This document shows positions 16,320 through 24,194 of a stretch of DNA of 64,000 nt, piece after piece. Below the pieces are notes generated by a model, which worked only from the letters and a program-made list of their open reading frames with translations, made no database searches and was not told where the DNA came from. The stretch is from Archangium violaceum (GTDB lineage Bacteria > Myxococcota > Myxococcia > Myxococcales > Myxococcaceae): assembly GCF_016859125.1 (NCBI RefSeq), contig NZ_CP069338.1, positions 9,179,501-9,243,500 of the forward strand, written 5' to 3'. Positions within the stretch are counted from its first letter, which is position 1. Each line of letters opens with the position of its first letter. The position numbers and the translations under genes are program-made.

Positions 16320-17057
16320 TCAGGCGTCGGACGGCAACTGGGCGAGGGCCTTCACCCGGGTGTGCAGCGCCTCCGTCACGTCGTCGATAAGCTCGGCGAC
16401 GGGGCCGTCGCTGTCATCGCAGGCAGCTATCGCCCGCTGGGCCTCGGCCAGGTCGCGCGTGGCGGCGGCGATCTCCGAAAGCCCCATGAGGAACGGGTCG
16501 ATGCGGCCCTCGTCCTCGACCACACCGGCGGGCACGCTGCCCTGAGCGAGGCTGACCACCGCCGCTCCGGCCTCGGGCGTCCAGGCCGTCAACGTCATCG
16601 AGGCGACGGGGCCAGACTCCGGCGTCTCCTGCGTCGCCGTGGCTGCGGTGCTGGCCTCGGACGAGCCGAGCTTCTCCGATAGCGAGTTCGCCTTCTCCAG
16701 GGTGGCGCACACGGACGTGGCCCGGGACTCCAGCTCCGCCAGCGTCTCCATGGCCTGGGACGCATCGACGTTGATGGTGCCGACGTAGACGGGGCTCTTC
16801 GGCCTGGCAGCGGCCTTGCGGCGCTCGTACTCGGAGATGATCGTCTGCGCCGCCACCTCCCAGCGCTCCTGGGTCAGGGCACCGCTGCCCGCGGGGATGT
16901 TCTGACCCAAGTCGTTCCAGCTCGGCATGGGCCGACCGTCGAAGGTGGCCCACTTGCCGAAGGGGCCCGGGTGGTTGCCGTAGGCGTCGAAGCCGATCTG
17001 CCCGAAGCTCACGGGCTCGGTGCTGTGGGTGGGGCTGTTGCTGGTCGGGGTCGTCAT
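16320..17057 (-). CDS. Hypothetical phage protein before terminase
   Basis: A 245-aa protein, first gene of the minus-strand late block. Residues 20-80 are compact (FGQIGFDAYGNHPGPFGKW, MPSWNDLGQNIP, VAAQTIISEYERRKAAARPK). Two long helical stretches follow (NVDASQAMETLAELESRATSVCATLEKANSL; IAAATRDLAEAQRAIAACDD). There is no recognised domain. ATG 17057 has GGAGGG six bases upstream. The position suggests an early-late boundary gene, but nothing more can be said. Confidence 0.55.
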   Translation of the reverse strand: MTTPTSNSPTHSTEPVSFGQIGFDAYGNHPGPFGKWATFDGRPMPSWNDLGQNIPAGSGALTQERWEVAAQTIISEYERRKAAARPKSPVYVGTINVDASQAMETLAELESRATSVCATLEKANSLSEKLGSSEASTAATATQETPESGPVASMTLTAWTPEAGAAVVSLAQGSVPAGVVEDEGRIDPFLMGLSEIAAATRDLAEAQRAIAACDDSDGPVAELIDDVTEALHTRVKALAQLPSDA

Positions 17058-17515
17058 GGGTGCCCTCCATGGGCTGACTGCGAGGTGACACCCACCAGAA
17101 GGGGCGTAGTTCGCTCCAGTTTTGCGCCGATCAACGCCCCCTCCGGCCGGGACCCGCCACGTGATTCCGGGCGTTTACGGCCGGGGTAGGGGCCCAGAAC
17201 CCAAAAAATCGGGGGGTCGTCCGACAGTTTCGGCCGAGTGGATCAGAGGGGTACCGTGGGGTAACCGCGAGCGCAGGATCGCTGAGCGCCGAGCAATCCG
17301 GCGTTGGGCCCAGGGTCCGGTTTTTGAGGGTGGGGGGTGATGATTTCTGGCGCACACTGGCGCCGAATGGCACACATGCAGCCCTCCGCCGAGGCCTCAT
17401 GGGTTGTTTCGTGTGGGATGATGTGCGGGAATATTTTTGCGAATATCCTGGTTGACGGTGCGCCGGAACGAGGCGTAAGTATGCGCTTGTCCTCACGTTT
17501 CGTCCGGAGGTGGGC
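17058..17515. promoter_or_regulatory. Divergent control region
   Basis: About 460 bases without a convincing gene, between the leftward late genes and the rightward partner/Xre genes. It holds a start-associated motif variant (17096-17106) and an AT-rich island around 17426-17450 (gggaatatttttgcgaatatcc) that may contain a -10 element and a repeated GAATAT. I see no clear repeat array of operators. Divergent lysogenic/late promoters are inferred from gene orientation. Confidence 0.4.
17096..17106 (-). promoter_or_regulatory. Start-associated sequence, copy 8 (CGCCCCTTCTG)
   Basis: One mismatch. It stands 38 bases before ATG 17057, which has its own GGAGGG. As in copy 3, the bases after it (GTGGGTGTC) resemble the motif's 3' side but lack the ATG. 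Confidence 0.45.
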
Positions 17516-18190
17516 GTGGGAATAATCTCGAAGGAAGCCGTCCAGGAGCTGTTGGCGCCGCACCACAACGAGGTGCTCGCCTGTGTGGAAGAGGCGTGGA
17601 AGCGCTGTCGGGACAACGTCTTGCCGCTCATGCCTCGTGCCAAACGGCGATACCGAGCCAATGCGATGGCCGGCCTCATCGAGAGTCAAGCACGTGAGCG
17701 GCTCGGTTCGGCTCCTGATATCCACATCGTGGATGAGGGACAGCGCTTCCTGCTCGGCGTGAAGGGGCGCTTCTTCCTTCTCTTCAAGCAGATGGACTCC
17801 GAACGACGCACGCGGAACCTCTTGACAGACACCGCGATCAAGTTCCGCGCGCAGTTGCCGCTCGCTGAATTCGGAAACGTTCCGCGCGTCACCGTTGGCT
17901 ACCGGCTCAGCGAGTTGGCCGACAGGCTTATCGAGGTCGTGGTCTTCTTCTCGATCGACGACAAAGTGCAGTGGGAGTATCCGCTTGCTGGTGACGCGCG
18001 TGTACATCAGCTCGAACTCGGCAAGGCGTTCAACCACGTGCGCCGCGTGGCACCGGACGCACCGACGCAACCCGCGGCTCCGGCTGCCTCCGGCGAGAGC
18101 CCGCCCAGGGGTCGGCGGGTGCGCATCAAGAGCGAACTGAAGCCCGAGACAAAGAAGTCAGGAACGGAGGAAGGGGAGGGCGGCGCGTAG
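17516..18190 (+). CDS. Partner protein of Xre-ImmA/IrrE, unknown
   Basis: A 224-aa protein encoded 18 bases before the Xre-ImmA/IrrE gene on the same strand. Start GTG 17516 has GGAGG five bases upstream. Residues 40-160 look globular (GLIESQARERLGSAPDIHIVDEGQRFLLGVKGRFFLLFKQMD, FGNVPRVTVGYRLSELADRLIEVVVFF). The C terminus is a disordered Pro/Lys/Glu tail. In RosmerTA-like type II toxin-antitoxin pairs an Xre-Zn-peptidase antitoxin is paired with a poorly conserved partner. This pair has that layout, but the toxin role is inference. Confidence 0.6.
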   Translation: MGIISKEAVQELLAPHHNEVLACVEEAWKRCRDNVLPLMPRAKRRYRANAMAGLIESQARERLGSAPDIHIVDEGQRFLLGVKGRFFLLFKQMDSERRTRNLLTDTAIKFRAQLPLAEFGNVPRVTVGYRLSELADRLIEVVVFFSIDDKVQWEYPLAGDARVHQLELGKAFNHVRRVAPDAPTQPAAPAASGESPPRGRRVRIKSELKPETKKSGTEEGEGGA

Positions 18191-18208
18191 CTAGCGTCAC
18201 CGCTTCCC

Positions 18209-19309
18209 ATGCGAGATATGTCAGAGCCCAAGTTCAACCCTGAGATGCTGACGCTGGCTCGTGCCGGTGCGGGGCTGACGCAGGCTGATCTCGCCAAGGC
18301 GCTCGGCGTCTCTCAGGGCATGGTGTCCAAGTACGAGAGCGGGCAGGTACAACCTCCACCTGGGCAGCTTGAGCGGGCCGGAGAGGTTTTGGGTTGCCGT
18401 GCCTCGTTTTTTACGAGGTGGCCAAAGCACTTCCACTTGCCCATCACCTTCCATCGCAAGAAGGTGCGATTGGGCGCGGGCGCGCTTGCTCGTATCCACG
18501 CGAACGTCGTTCTCAAACGTATCCAGATGGAGGTTCTACTTCGCTCGGCTGATGCTCCTGAAAACCGCATTCCAGCTGTCAACTTGAGGGAGCAAGGCAC
18601 AACTCCTGAGAGGGTAGCGCGCGATCTGCGTGTTCGTTGGCAGATGCCGCGGGGTCCGGTGGAGAACCTCACCGAGTTGCTTGAAGGAATGGGGGTCATC
18701 ATCATCCCCACTGATTTCGGCACAGACCTTATCTCCGGGTTGAGCGCGTACGAGCCCAGTGATGGACTGCCGCCGCTCATCTTCATCGGCACGAACTGCC
18801 CTGGCGATAGGATGCGGTTTACGCTCGCGCACGAACTCGCGCACATCGTCCTTCATCACCACCTGGATTTGCCCTCCACCGACTGTGAGAGCGAGGCGGA
18901 TAGGTTCGCGGCAGAGTTCCTCATGCCGGCAGCGGACATCCGTGGTTTTCTGACCCGACTCGATCTTGAGGGCGCCGCCGCGCTGAAGCGCACATGGAAG
19001 GTCTCGATGAGTTCGCTCATTAAGCGAGCAGGGGACCTGGAACTCATTTCACCGTCTCGTAGCCGATCGCTCTTCATCGAGATGGGTCGACGTGGGTGGC
19101 GTACTCATGAGCCTGTAGAGATTCCACCTGAAAAGCAAACCTTGCACTGGGAGCTTGCCACCGCCCATTTGGATGAGCTCGGTTACTCTGACGAGGAACT
19201 CAGCAAGGCGCTGGATACAACGGTAGAGCGGCTGCGCAGCGATTATGGATTGAAGACGATGACACCGTCACATCCTACGTTGCGTTTGCTCAAATCCAGT
19301 CCGTCGTAG
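18209..19309 (+). CDS. Xre HTH fused to ImmA/IrrE metallopeptidase
   Basis: A 366-aa protein. Residues about 12-65 are an Xre/Cro helix-turn-helix (LTLARAGAGLTQADLAKALGVSQGMVSKYESG). Residues about 170-260 are an ImmA/IrrE (COG2856) peptidase with the zinc motif HELAH in RFTLAHELAHIVLHH and a downstream acidic ligand region (ESEADRFAAEFLMP). Such proteins act as self-regulating repressors or antitoxins, or cleave phage/ICE repressors. Here it sits at the divergent control region and is a strong candidate for prophage maintenance or immunity control. ATG 18218 is an alternative start. Confidence 0.85.
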   Translation: MRDMSEPKFNPEMLTLARAGAGLTQADLAKALGVSQGMVSKYESGQVQPPPGQLERAGEVLGCRASFFTRWPKHFHLPITFHRKKVRLGAGALARIHANVVLKRIQMEVLLRSADAPENRIPAVNLREQGTTPERVARDLRVRWQMPRGPVENLTELLEGMGVIIIPTDFGTDLISGLSAYEPSDGLPPLIFIGTNCPGDRMRFTLAHELAHIVLHHHLDLPSTDCESEADRFAAEFLMPAADIRGFLTRLDLEGAAALKRTWKVSMSSLIKRAGDLELISPSRSRSLFIEMGRRGWRTHEPVEIPPEKQTLHWELATAHLDELGYSDEELSKALDTTVERLRSDYGLKTMTPSHPTLRLLKSSPS

Positions 19310-19370
19310 GTGCTTGTTTATGGGGGGGAGCACTTCGCTCCTGACTGGGCCATGAGCCGTCCCACAAGAG

Positions 19371-19381
19371 CGCCCCTTCTC
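19371..19381 (+). promoter_or_regulatory. Start-associated sequence CGCCCCTTCTC, copy 9
   Basis: Exact motif on the plus strand, seven bases (GCCGGGC) before ATG 19389. It is the only copy on this strand and it belongs to a plus-strand gene, so the motif follows the gene's orientation. Confidence 0.6.
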
Positions 19382-19388
19382 GCCGGGC

Positions 19389-19691
19389 ATGAGCACGCCG
19401 CCCCTCCCCCCTGAGTCCAAGCCCTCACCATGGCTCACCTTCGCGGTGCCGCTGGCCTTCTCCATCTTCACGTCGGGCGTGGTCTGGGGCGCGCTGGGCT
19501 CGGACGTCCGCCACCTTGAGCGCCGAGTCACCACGACCGAGGGCGAGGTGTCCCGCGTCTCCACCGCCCAGACCAACGCCCGCGAGCAGGCCGCGCGCAT
19601 CGAGGCCCAGCTCGACGCGATGAATCGCGAGCTCTCCCGCCTCGCCCGTGCCATCGAGAAGCTGGCCGACTCCCCGCGCGCCAGCCGCTGA
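19389..19691 (+). CDS. Membrane-anchored coiled-coil protein, holin/spanin candidate
   Basis: A 100-aa protein. It has a Pro-rich cytoplasmic start and one TM segment at about 16-36 (WLTFAVPLAFSIFTSGVVWGALG). A long coiled coil follows (DVRHLERRVTTTEGEVSRVSTAQTNAREQAARIEAQLDAMNRELSRLARAIEKL). Small single-TM coiled-coil proteins beside holins are common in phage lysis modules. No lipobox is seen. The lysis role is inferred from neighbourhood with the multi-TM protein at 20297. Confidence 0.55.
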   Translation: MSTPPLPPESKPSPWLTFAVPLAFSIFTSGVVWGALGSDVRHLERRVTTTEGEVSRVSTAQTNAREQAARIEAQLDAMNRELSRLARAIEKLADSPRASR

Positions 19692-19941
19692 CCCTTTCAC
19701 CCGGGTGGGGCAGCGTGCCCGCCCCCCAGTAGCACTCAGATGCTTGTCCATGTCGTCCCTCATTCTGGCCGACCGGCCCATCCGGCTCCACTGGCGCGGG
19801 TTCCGTCACCGGGCAGCTTGCCTCCGGGAATGCGCTCCCCGTTCAGGCCAGGCTCCAGGCTAGCGCTCGTGTAGCCCCGGAGGTGATGCCTCTACATGGT
19901 TAGAGAGGGACGCACGCCGTGATGTTCCACATGAGGAGAAC

Positions 19942-20175
19942 ATGCATCTACTTCTGGGCAGCCAGGTCCTTCATTCCTTCCCCGAAATTGACGTAGACGG
20001 CAGCGAGTGCTCGTTCACCGTTCCCGTGTCGGTGTTCATTGATGCCAACACACGGGGTTACGAAGTTGCTGACGACTTCGGGAATGTTCGGTCGCTCAAC
20101 GTCACCAAGGTCGAAATGCGACCGCCGGGGCCAACCAGGGTTACGGGGCTCCTCGGAACTATTCGGAAACTCTAA
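19942..20175 (+). CDS. Small hypothetical phage protein
   Basis: A 77-aa protein (MHLLLGSQVLHSFPEIDVDGSECSFTVPVSVFIDANT) with a strong GAGGAG four bases before ATG 19942. A terminator-like hairpin follows its stop (20194-20238). It is beta-rich with no motif. The 250 bases before it hold no other gene. Confidence 0.55.
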   Translation: MHLLLGSQVLHSFPEIDVDGSECSFTVPVSVFIDANTRGYEVADDFGNVRSLNVTKVEMRPPGPTRVTGLLGTIRKL

Positions 20176-20193
20176 CGCAGCAACCCTGTTCGA

Positions 20194-20238
20194 CGAGAGA
20201 AGGGCTTGGTCTCCAGCCTCGGAGCCGGGCCTTTCTCG
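20194..20238 (+). terminator. Terminator-like hairpin 1 of a related set
   Basis: Imperfect stem CGAGAGAAGGGC...GCCTTTCTCG with a TTGG/CCGG extension and a loop containing ctccagcctcgga. It lies 18 bases after the 77-aa gene. It is related in sequence to the three hairpins at 20873, 21521 and 22218. Confidence 0.5.
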
Positions 20239-20296
20239 TTGGTGCCGCTCCTTCTTCTGGCCGGGGCACACCCGCCCCTCACAACACGGAGCGCCC

Positions 20297-20851
20297 ATGC
20301 GTCGCCTGTCCCTGTCGTCCCTCGCTGTCCTGTCGCTGCTGTCCCTCTCCACCCCCGTCCTGGCCGACACCAGCTCGCCCTCGTCCACGGGCGCGGACAC
20401 CGTCACCGCGCACCTGGTGCAGCAGGCCCAGGCCACCCCGCGCACCGTCGCCCCTCCCGCGCCGCAGGTGGTGGCCGGGGACGAGGCGCCGCCCAGCTCG
20501 GAGGTGGGGCTCGGCGAGTGGCTGAAGCTGGTGGTGCAGGCCGTCGCCTCTCGCAACTGGGGCCTGCTCGCCTGCGCTGTGGTGCTCGGGGCTGTGTTCC
20601 TGGTGCGCAAGTTCCTGGTGGGCCGGGTGCCCTGGCTGGCCTCGGACGTGGCCGGCGTGGCCCTGTCCATGGTGACGGCCACCGTGCTCTCTCTGGTGGG
20701 CGCGCTGAAGACGGGGACGCCGCTCTCCCTCTCGTTGGTGCTGGGCGCCATCCTCACGGCCGCCGGGGCCTCGGGGCTGTGGAGCTGGGGGAAGAAGCTG
20801 ACCGCTGCGGCGAAGACGTCGAAGGTGGCCGCCCGGACGGCGCTGCACTGA
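20297..20851 (+). CDS. Holin-like membrane protein with signal peptide
   Basis: A 184-aa protein. The signal peptide is at residues 1-23 (MRRLSLSSLAVLSLLSLSTPVLA). A Pro/Ala-rich exported linker follows, then three hydrophobic segments (WGLLACAVVLGAVFLVRKFLV, LASDVAGVALSMVTATVLSLVG, LSLVLGAILTAAGASGLWSW) and a basic C-terminal tail (KKLTAAAKTSKVAARTALH). This suits a holin or a secreted membrane-active protein of the lysis module. GGAG lies four bases before ATG 20297. The signal peptide with a long periplasmic linker is unusual for a holin. Confidence 0.6.
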   Translation: MRRLSLSSLAVLSLLSLSTPVLADTSSPSSTGADTVTAHLVQQAQATPRTVAPPAPQVVAGDEAPPSSEVGLGEWLKLVVQAVASRNWGLLACAVVLGAVFLVRKFLVGRVPWLASDVAGVALSMVTATVLSLVGALKTGTPLSLSLVLGAILTAAGASGLWSWGKKLTAAAKTSKVAARTALH

Positions 20852-20872
20852 CCCACATGAACTGTTGAAGCA

Positions 20873-20910
20873 CGAAGGGCCCGGTCTCCATCTCGGAGCC
20901 GGGCCCTTCG
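20873..20910 (+). terminator. Rho-independent terminator 2, probably bidirectional
   Basis: Perfect 12-bp stem CGAAGGGCCCGG / CCGGGCCCTTCG, then TTCT. It lies between convergent genes (plus gene ending 20851, minus gene ending 20925), so it can serve both. Confidence 0.75.
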
Positions 20911-20924
20911 TTCTGGTGGTGCGG

Positions 20925-21380
20925 TTACTGGCTTCGCGGAGCCATGTCCAAGAGCTTTTGGACAAGCATCGCCAGCGGAGGCGGAGGGGCATCACCTTCG
21001 TGCCCCGGCTTCGCCGCCACAAAGGCACCGATGTGTGGATCGTAAGGCAGATGCAGCGTTTCTGGCTCCTTGCTGGTGTCCAGCCTTAGCTTGAAGCCGT
21101 CTCCGCTGTACCACACGTAAATACTGGTGCGTCGGACGTTTGGCTTGGCTGGGAACAGCACCTCCACAGTCCGCACGACACCGGAGATGGCCTTGGTATC
21201 GAACCTGAAGTCTCTGCGGCGCTGCTGCTCCGGCAGGCCTTCGAGCTGGGTTAGGAGTTCCCTCGCGGCGGCCTCGCGTCCGTCGTAGTCCGGATACGCT
21301 TTGTCTATCGCCTCCGACATGAGTCGGAGCGCTGCGTTCACACCGTAATCAACACTGACCGCTGACCCACTATCGCTCAT
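20925..21380 (-). CDS. Hypothetical protein
   Basis: A 151-aa acidic protein. The N-terminal half is helical (YGVNAALRLMSEAIDKAYPDYDGREAAARELLTQL); the C-terminal half is beta-like (SIYVWYSGDGFKLRLDTSKEPETLHLPYDP). I chose ATG 21380 (MSDSGSAVSV), which has GGAG nine bases upstream; a start at 21416 would be longer. No domain is recognised. It is convergent with the holin-like gene. Confidence 0.5.
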   Translation of the reverse strand: MSDSGSAVSVDYGVNAALRLMSEAIDKAYPDYDGREAAARELLTQLEGLPEQQRRRDFRFDTKAISGVVRTVEVLFPAKPNVRRTSIYVWYSGDGFKLRLDTSKEPETLHLPYDPHIGAFVAAKPGHEGDAPPPPLAMLVQKLLDMAPRSQ

Positions 21381-21520
21381 CGTAGCCACTCCCGCGGAAG
21401 ACGAGGTTCCAGGCACCGCAGCCCCGACGTAGACACCACGGGTGACAGTGGGTCAACCACCTGGCAGGTAGGACATTGCGCTCGGGCCGGGGCTTGCCTC
21501 GGGCCCTATTGAAGAGCGAA

Positions 21521-21550
21521 GGGCCCGGCTCCCAGGTGGAGACCGGGCCC
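21521..21550 (-). terminator. Terminator-like hairpin 3
   Basis: Stem GGGCCCGG / CCGGGCCC with a 14-base loop, 23 bases after the stop of the exported protein gene at 21573. Same core as the other three hairpins. Confidence 0.6.
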
Positions 21551-21572
21551 CTCCCATACCCTACACGCTGGC

Positions 21573-22127
21573 TCAGAACGCCCATGCGGGCGAGGTGACG
21601 AGGAGACCGATGGCGGCGGCGGCGATGGCGGCGGCCTCGGCCGGAGTGGGGGAGCGCCCCTTGCCAATCTCCTTCAGCTTGTCGAAGCGCTCCTGGATGA
21701 AGGGCCGCACGATGCTGCGCACCCTCCCGAGCGACTTGGCGATCTTCGTCGCGCCGGCACCGCCACCCTGGCCCTTGCACCACTCGTCATTCATCGACTT
21801 CAGGCGCTTGCTGGCCTCCTCATGGCCCGCGAGGGTGGTGTCCGGGCCGAAGATGTTCCCCTCCAGCGCCTTCTTCGTCTCCTCGAGGAAGCGCTCGGCT
21901 GCGGTGATCTTCGCGCACTCCTCCTCGGCGGGCGTGAAGTTGATGACCCGCTTCGCCTCCTCCACCAGGCGCTGGGCCGCGGAGTAGAGGTCCCGCTGGA
22001 TGCGCTCCTGCTTGAGCCCGAGCTTCGTGGAGCTGGTGTAGGGCGCGGGGGACTCGGCGAGGGCGGCGGTTCCGACGACGAGAGCGGCGACCGCCACGGC
22101 ACTGAACAACGTCTTGAACGACAGCAT
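21573..22127 (-). CDS. Exported helical protein of unknown function
   Basis: A 184-aa protein with signal peptide (MLSFKTLFSAVAVAALVVGTAALA, cut before ESPAP). Then come helices (LKQERIQRDLYSAAQRLVEEAKRVI, ITAAERFLEETKKALEGN) and two Cys (EECAKI, DEWCKG) that may form a disulfide. A hydrophobic end (AAAIAAAAIGLLVTSPAWAF) could insert in a membrane. Start ATG 22127 has AGGAGG seven bases before it. A prophage moron or lysis accessory is possible; not recognised. Confidence 0.55.
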   Translation of the reverse strand: MLSFKTLFSAVAVAALVVGTAALAESPAPYTSSTKLGLKQERIQRDLYSAAQRLVEEAKRVINFTPAEEECAKITAAERFLEETKKALEGNIFGPDTTLAGHEEASKRLKSMNDEWCKGQGGGAGATKIAKSLGRVRSIVRPFIQERFDKLKEIGKGRSPTPAEAAAIAAAAIGLLVTSPAWAF

Positions 22128-22177
22128 GTGCAACCTCCTGGAACGCCCGGCTCGCGGAGTGCGGCCGGGTACACGCC

Positions 22178-22188
22178 CAGAAGGGGTG
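22178..22188 (-). promoter_or_regulatory. Start-associated sequence, degenerate copy 10 (CACCCCTTCTG)
   Basis: Two mismatches to the 11-mer, about 50 bases before ATG 22127 and followed by GGCGTG. It has the right orientation for that gene. The gene has its own AGGAGG. Confidence 0.3.
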
Positions 22189-22217
22189 GTGGCACCACGT
22201 GAGGAACGCTGAAGCAC

Positions 22218-22254
22218 GAAGGGCCCGGCATCCGAGGTGGAGGCTGGGCCCTTC
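22218..22254 (-). terminator. Rho-independent terminator 4
   Basis: Stem GAAGGGCCCGGC / GCTGGGCCCTTC (one G-T pair), 36 bases after the ParA-like gene on the minus strand. It shares the flank GAAGCACGAAGGGCCCGG with the hairpin at 20873. Confidence 0.65.
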
Positions 22255-22290
22255 ATGTTGCCTAGGGTGAAGGCGAGGCCAATACCCCAA

Positions 22291-23370
22291 TTACAGATTG
22301 GCGACGAGGTCGTCGATCGCGCCGATGCAGTGCTTGCGGTACTCCTCGTTGACCCTGACGCGTTGGCCGACCAGCGCGACTCGGCCTGCCTGGAGCTTGG
22401 TGAAGGGGGCGCCCTTGGCGAATGCCACCACTCCGGTCGTCTGGAAGTCGCGCACGTCAGCGAACAGCTTGTTCTGGGTCGTCGGGACGAACAAGGCGGG
22501 CTGGTTCTGGTGAAGCTCCATCACGTTCTTCTCGATGGAGGAGAGGACGTCGGCGTAGGCCGAGGCCGGCCCCATGTACTGAGTCAGGCGATTCTTCACG
22601 ATGAGACGAATCTTCGGAAGCGGCCTGCCCGCCGCCGTCAAGCGTGTTCCAAACGCATGTTGCGTGTAGATCTCGGACGGAACCTTCAGCCCGTACACCA
22701 AGGAAAAGACATTCTGCACGGCACGCCGGGATGAGTCGTCCGCCATGACAGGCAGAACGAGTTCGTCCGCCGCCGCGAGCGCCATCTGCGTGTAGACGGA
22801 GAAGCTCGGGTTGGCATCGATGAAGATCATCGTGTAGCGGCTGCGGATCGGTGCGAGGAAGTCCCTGAGCCAATCCATGACAGCGAGCCACGTGTTCGTG
22901 CCCGGGATCTGGGCGTTGGACAGCGTCGACATCGCGTTCACCTGAAGCTCAAGTAGCGGGTCGCCGCAGACGAGATCGACATTGCTGGGCACACTGCTGT
23001 TGGACCCAGCGGGATTGACGATGAAGTCGTCGCTATTGAACTGCGGCGGAGTGTACGGGCTGGGCAGGCGCAGCTGGAAGTACCCGCCGATCGTTGAGCG
23101 GGGAATCGCCCCCTGGAACTTCAACAAGTTGTCCGAGCCCTTGTTGGTGAGCCCCCCGAGGAGGAGTTCGGAGAGATTGGCCTGGGGGCACATGTCAATC
23201 GCAAGGATCCGTTCCTCTGGACGCTGTTCGGCATACCGACACAACGACTGGAACACGAGGCTCGTCTTCCCCGTACCTCCCTTGTTGTTCCAGAAGCAGC
23301 AGATGGCCGAACGGGGGGGGTTCTTGGTCTTCTTGATGGTCACGGTCATGGTGGCCACTGTAGCGTCCAT
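22291..23370 (-). CDS. ParA/Soj-like AAA ATPase
   Basis: A 359-aa ATPase of the ParA/MinD group. The deviant Walker A is in CFWNNKGGTGKTSL (about 35-45), switch region ILAIDMCPQANL, and Walker B-like YTMIFIDANPSFSVYTQMAL. It has both lysines expected for the deviant P loop. ParA proteins move or position DNA or complexes with a ParB-type partner; none is recognisable next door. Start is uncertain: ATG 23370 (MDATVATM) or 23349 (MTVTIKK). A 7-bp inverted repeat covers the first start. Ends before a terminator hairpin. Confidence 0.8.
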   Translation of the reverse strand: MDATVATMTVTIKKTKNPPRSAICCFWNNKGGTGKTSLVFQSLCRYAEQRPEERILAIDMCPQANLSELLLGGLTNKGSDNLLKFQGAIPRSTIGGYFQLRLPSPYTPPQFNSDDFIVNPAGSNSSVPSNVDLVCGDPLLELQVNAMSTLSNAQIPGTNTWLAVMDWLRDFLAPIRSRYTMIFIDANPSFSVYTQMALAAADELVLPVMADDSSRRAVQNVFSLVYGLKVPSEIYTQHAFGTRLTAAGRPLPKIRLIVKNRLTQYMGPASAYADVLSSIEKNVMELHQNQPALFVPTTQNKLFADVRDFQTTGVVAFAKGAPFTKLQAGRVALVGQRVRVNEEYRKHCIGAIDDLVANL

Positions 23371-23379
23371 TTTGGACGC
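23363..23379. promoter_or_regulatory. Palindrome at ParA-like gene start
   Basis: Inverted repeat GCGTCCA-TTT-TGGACGC, seven-base arms, covering the ATG at 23370. It could be an autorepressor operator or a centromere-like site. Only one copy was seen. Confidence 0.35.
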
Positions 23380-23427
23380 CTGCAAGGCCCGCGAGGCCAC
23401 CGTGGCGTCCCGTGGAGCCGGGGATTA

Positions 23428-23889
23428 TCAGGCGCCGGAGGCCGACCTGGCCACGAAACCAGTCCCTTCGCAGGAGTCGCACCCCGTGGCGACGAGGCTG
23501 GTGCCGCCGTCGAGCAACTCGCCCTCGCCGGTTCCGCCGCAGTCCGGGCAGAGATGGCGGCCCAGGGCGATGGAGCGGCGGGCGAGGTAGAGTTCCCGCT
23601 CAAGGCGCTCGCGCATGCACCCGACGTCCACGCCCAGAAGCCGCTCCTTGCTCCGGAGGCGGACGGCGTCGCCGTGGCGCCGGGTCCACTCCCCATAGGC
23701 GGCCTGATCGAGCGACACCCGCAGGAACTCCGTCTCCGCGGCGGCGAGCTGGGCCCGGGCGTCGGCGAGGCGCTGCTCGAGGGCATCCACCTCTGGGCGC
23801 AGGTTCTCGGCGCTGGCGGGGTTGAGCGCGGTGAGCTGGGCGAGCAGCTCGGCCAGGGTGGGCGGGGACGGTGGGGCGGGGCAGGGCAT
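23428..23889 (-). CDS. Coiled-coil protein with DnaJ-type zinc knuckles
   Basis: A 153-aa protein. Residues 10-90 are a coiled coil (LRPEVDALEQRLADARAQLAAAETEFLRV). The C-terminal part has CPDCGGTGEG and CDSCEGTGF, two CxxCxGxG knuckles like the DnaJ Cys-rich zinc finger. Start ATG 23889 has AGGAG eight bases before it. Such small zinc proteins in phages may chaperone or bind nucleic acid; no role is assigned. Confidence 0.6.
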   Translation of the reverse strand: MPCPAPPSPPTLAELLAQLTALNPASAENLRPEVDALEQRLADARAQLAAAETEFLRVSLDQAAYGEWTRRHGDAVRLRSKERLLGVDVGCMRERLERELYLARRSIALGRHLCPDCGGTGEGELLDGGTSLVATGCDSCEGTGFVARSASGA

Positions 23890-23984
23890 TGGCGTTCTCC
23901 TGGTGGTGGGCTGGAAAGACACGGGCCCCGGGAGGAGGGGGGATGTCCTCCCGGGGCCGCGCGGAGGCCGGGGCTAGTCGGCCA

Positions 23985-24188
23985 TCAATCGTGAGAGAAG
24001 TTGGGACGGCACGGGGCCATCTGGACGCCGTGGTCCGGGCACTTCCACCCGGGCGCCTGGCAGTAACACTGCTCCGCCACCGCCTTCTCGCAGCACCGCG
24101 GGGGCCCGGGCGGCGGTGGCGTGTGCGTCTCCTCGGGCTCGGACAGGCCGAGCAGCTTCCGGTGGCGAGGGGTGAGGAACATCGTCAT
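23985..24188 (-). CDS. Small Cys-rich phage protein
   Basis: A 67-aa protein (MTMFLTPRHRKLLGLSEPEE) with Pro-rich middle and six Cys/His at the end (RCCEKAVAEQCYCQ, WKCPDHGVQMAPC), likely a metal-binding fold. ATG 24188 stands six bases after an exact start-associated motif, which supports translation. It is divergent from the methyltransferase. Confidence 0.5.
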   Translation of the reverse strand: MTMFLTPRHRKLLGLSEPEETHTPPPPGPPRCCEKAVAEQCYCQAPGWKCPDHGVQMAPCRPNFSHD

Positions 24189-24194
24189 GCCGAG

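Noticed and set aside
17337-17525. 62-codon plus-strand ORF in the control region
   Set aside because: No Shine-Dalgarno, no protein-like pattern and overlap with the better supported start at 17516.
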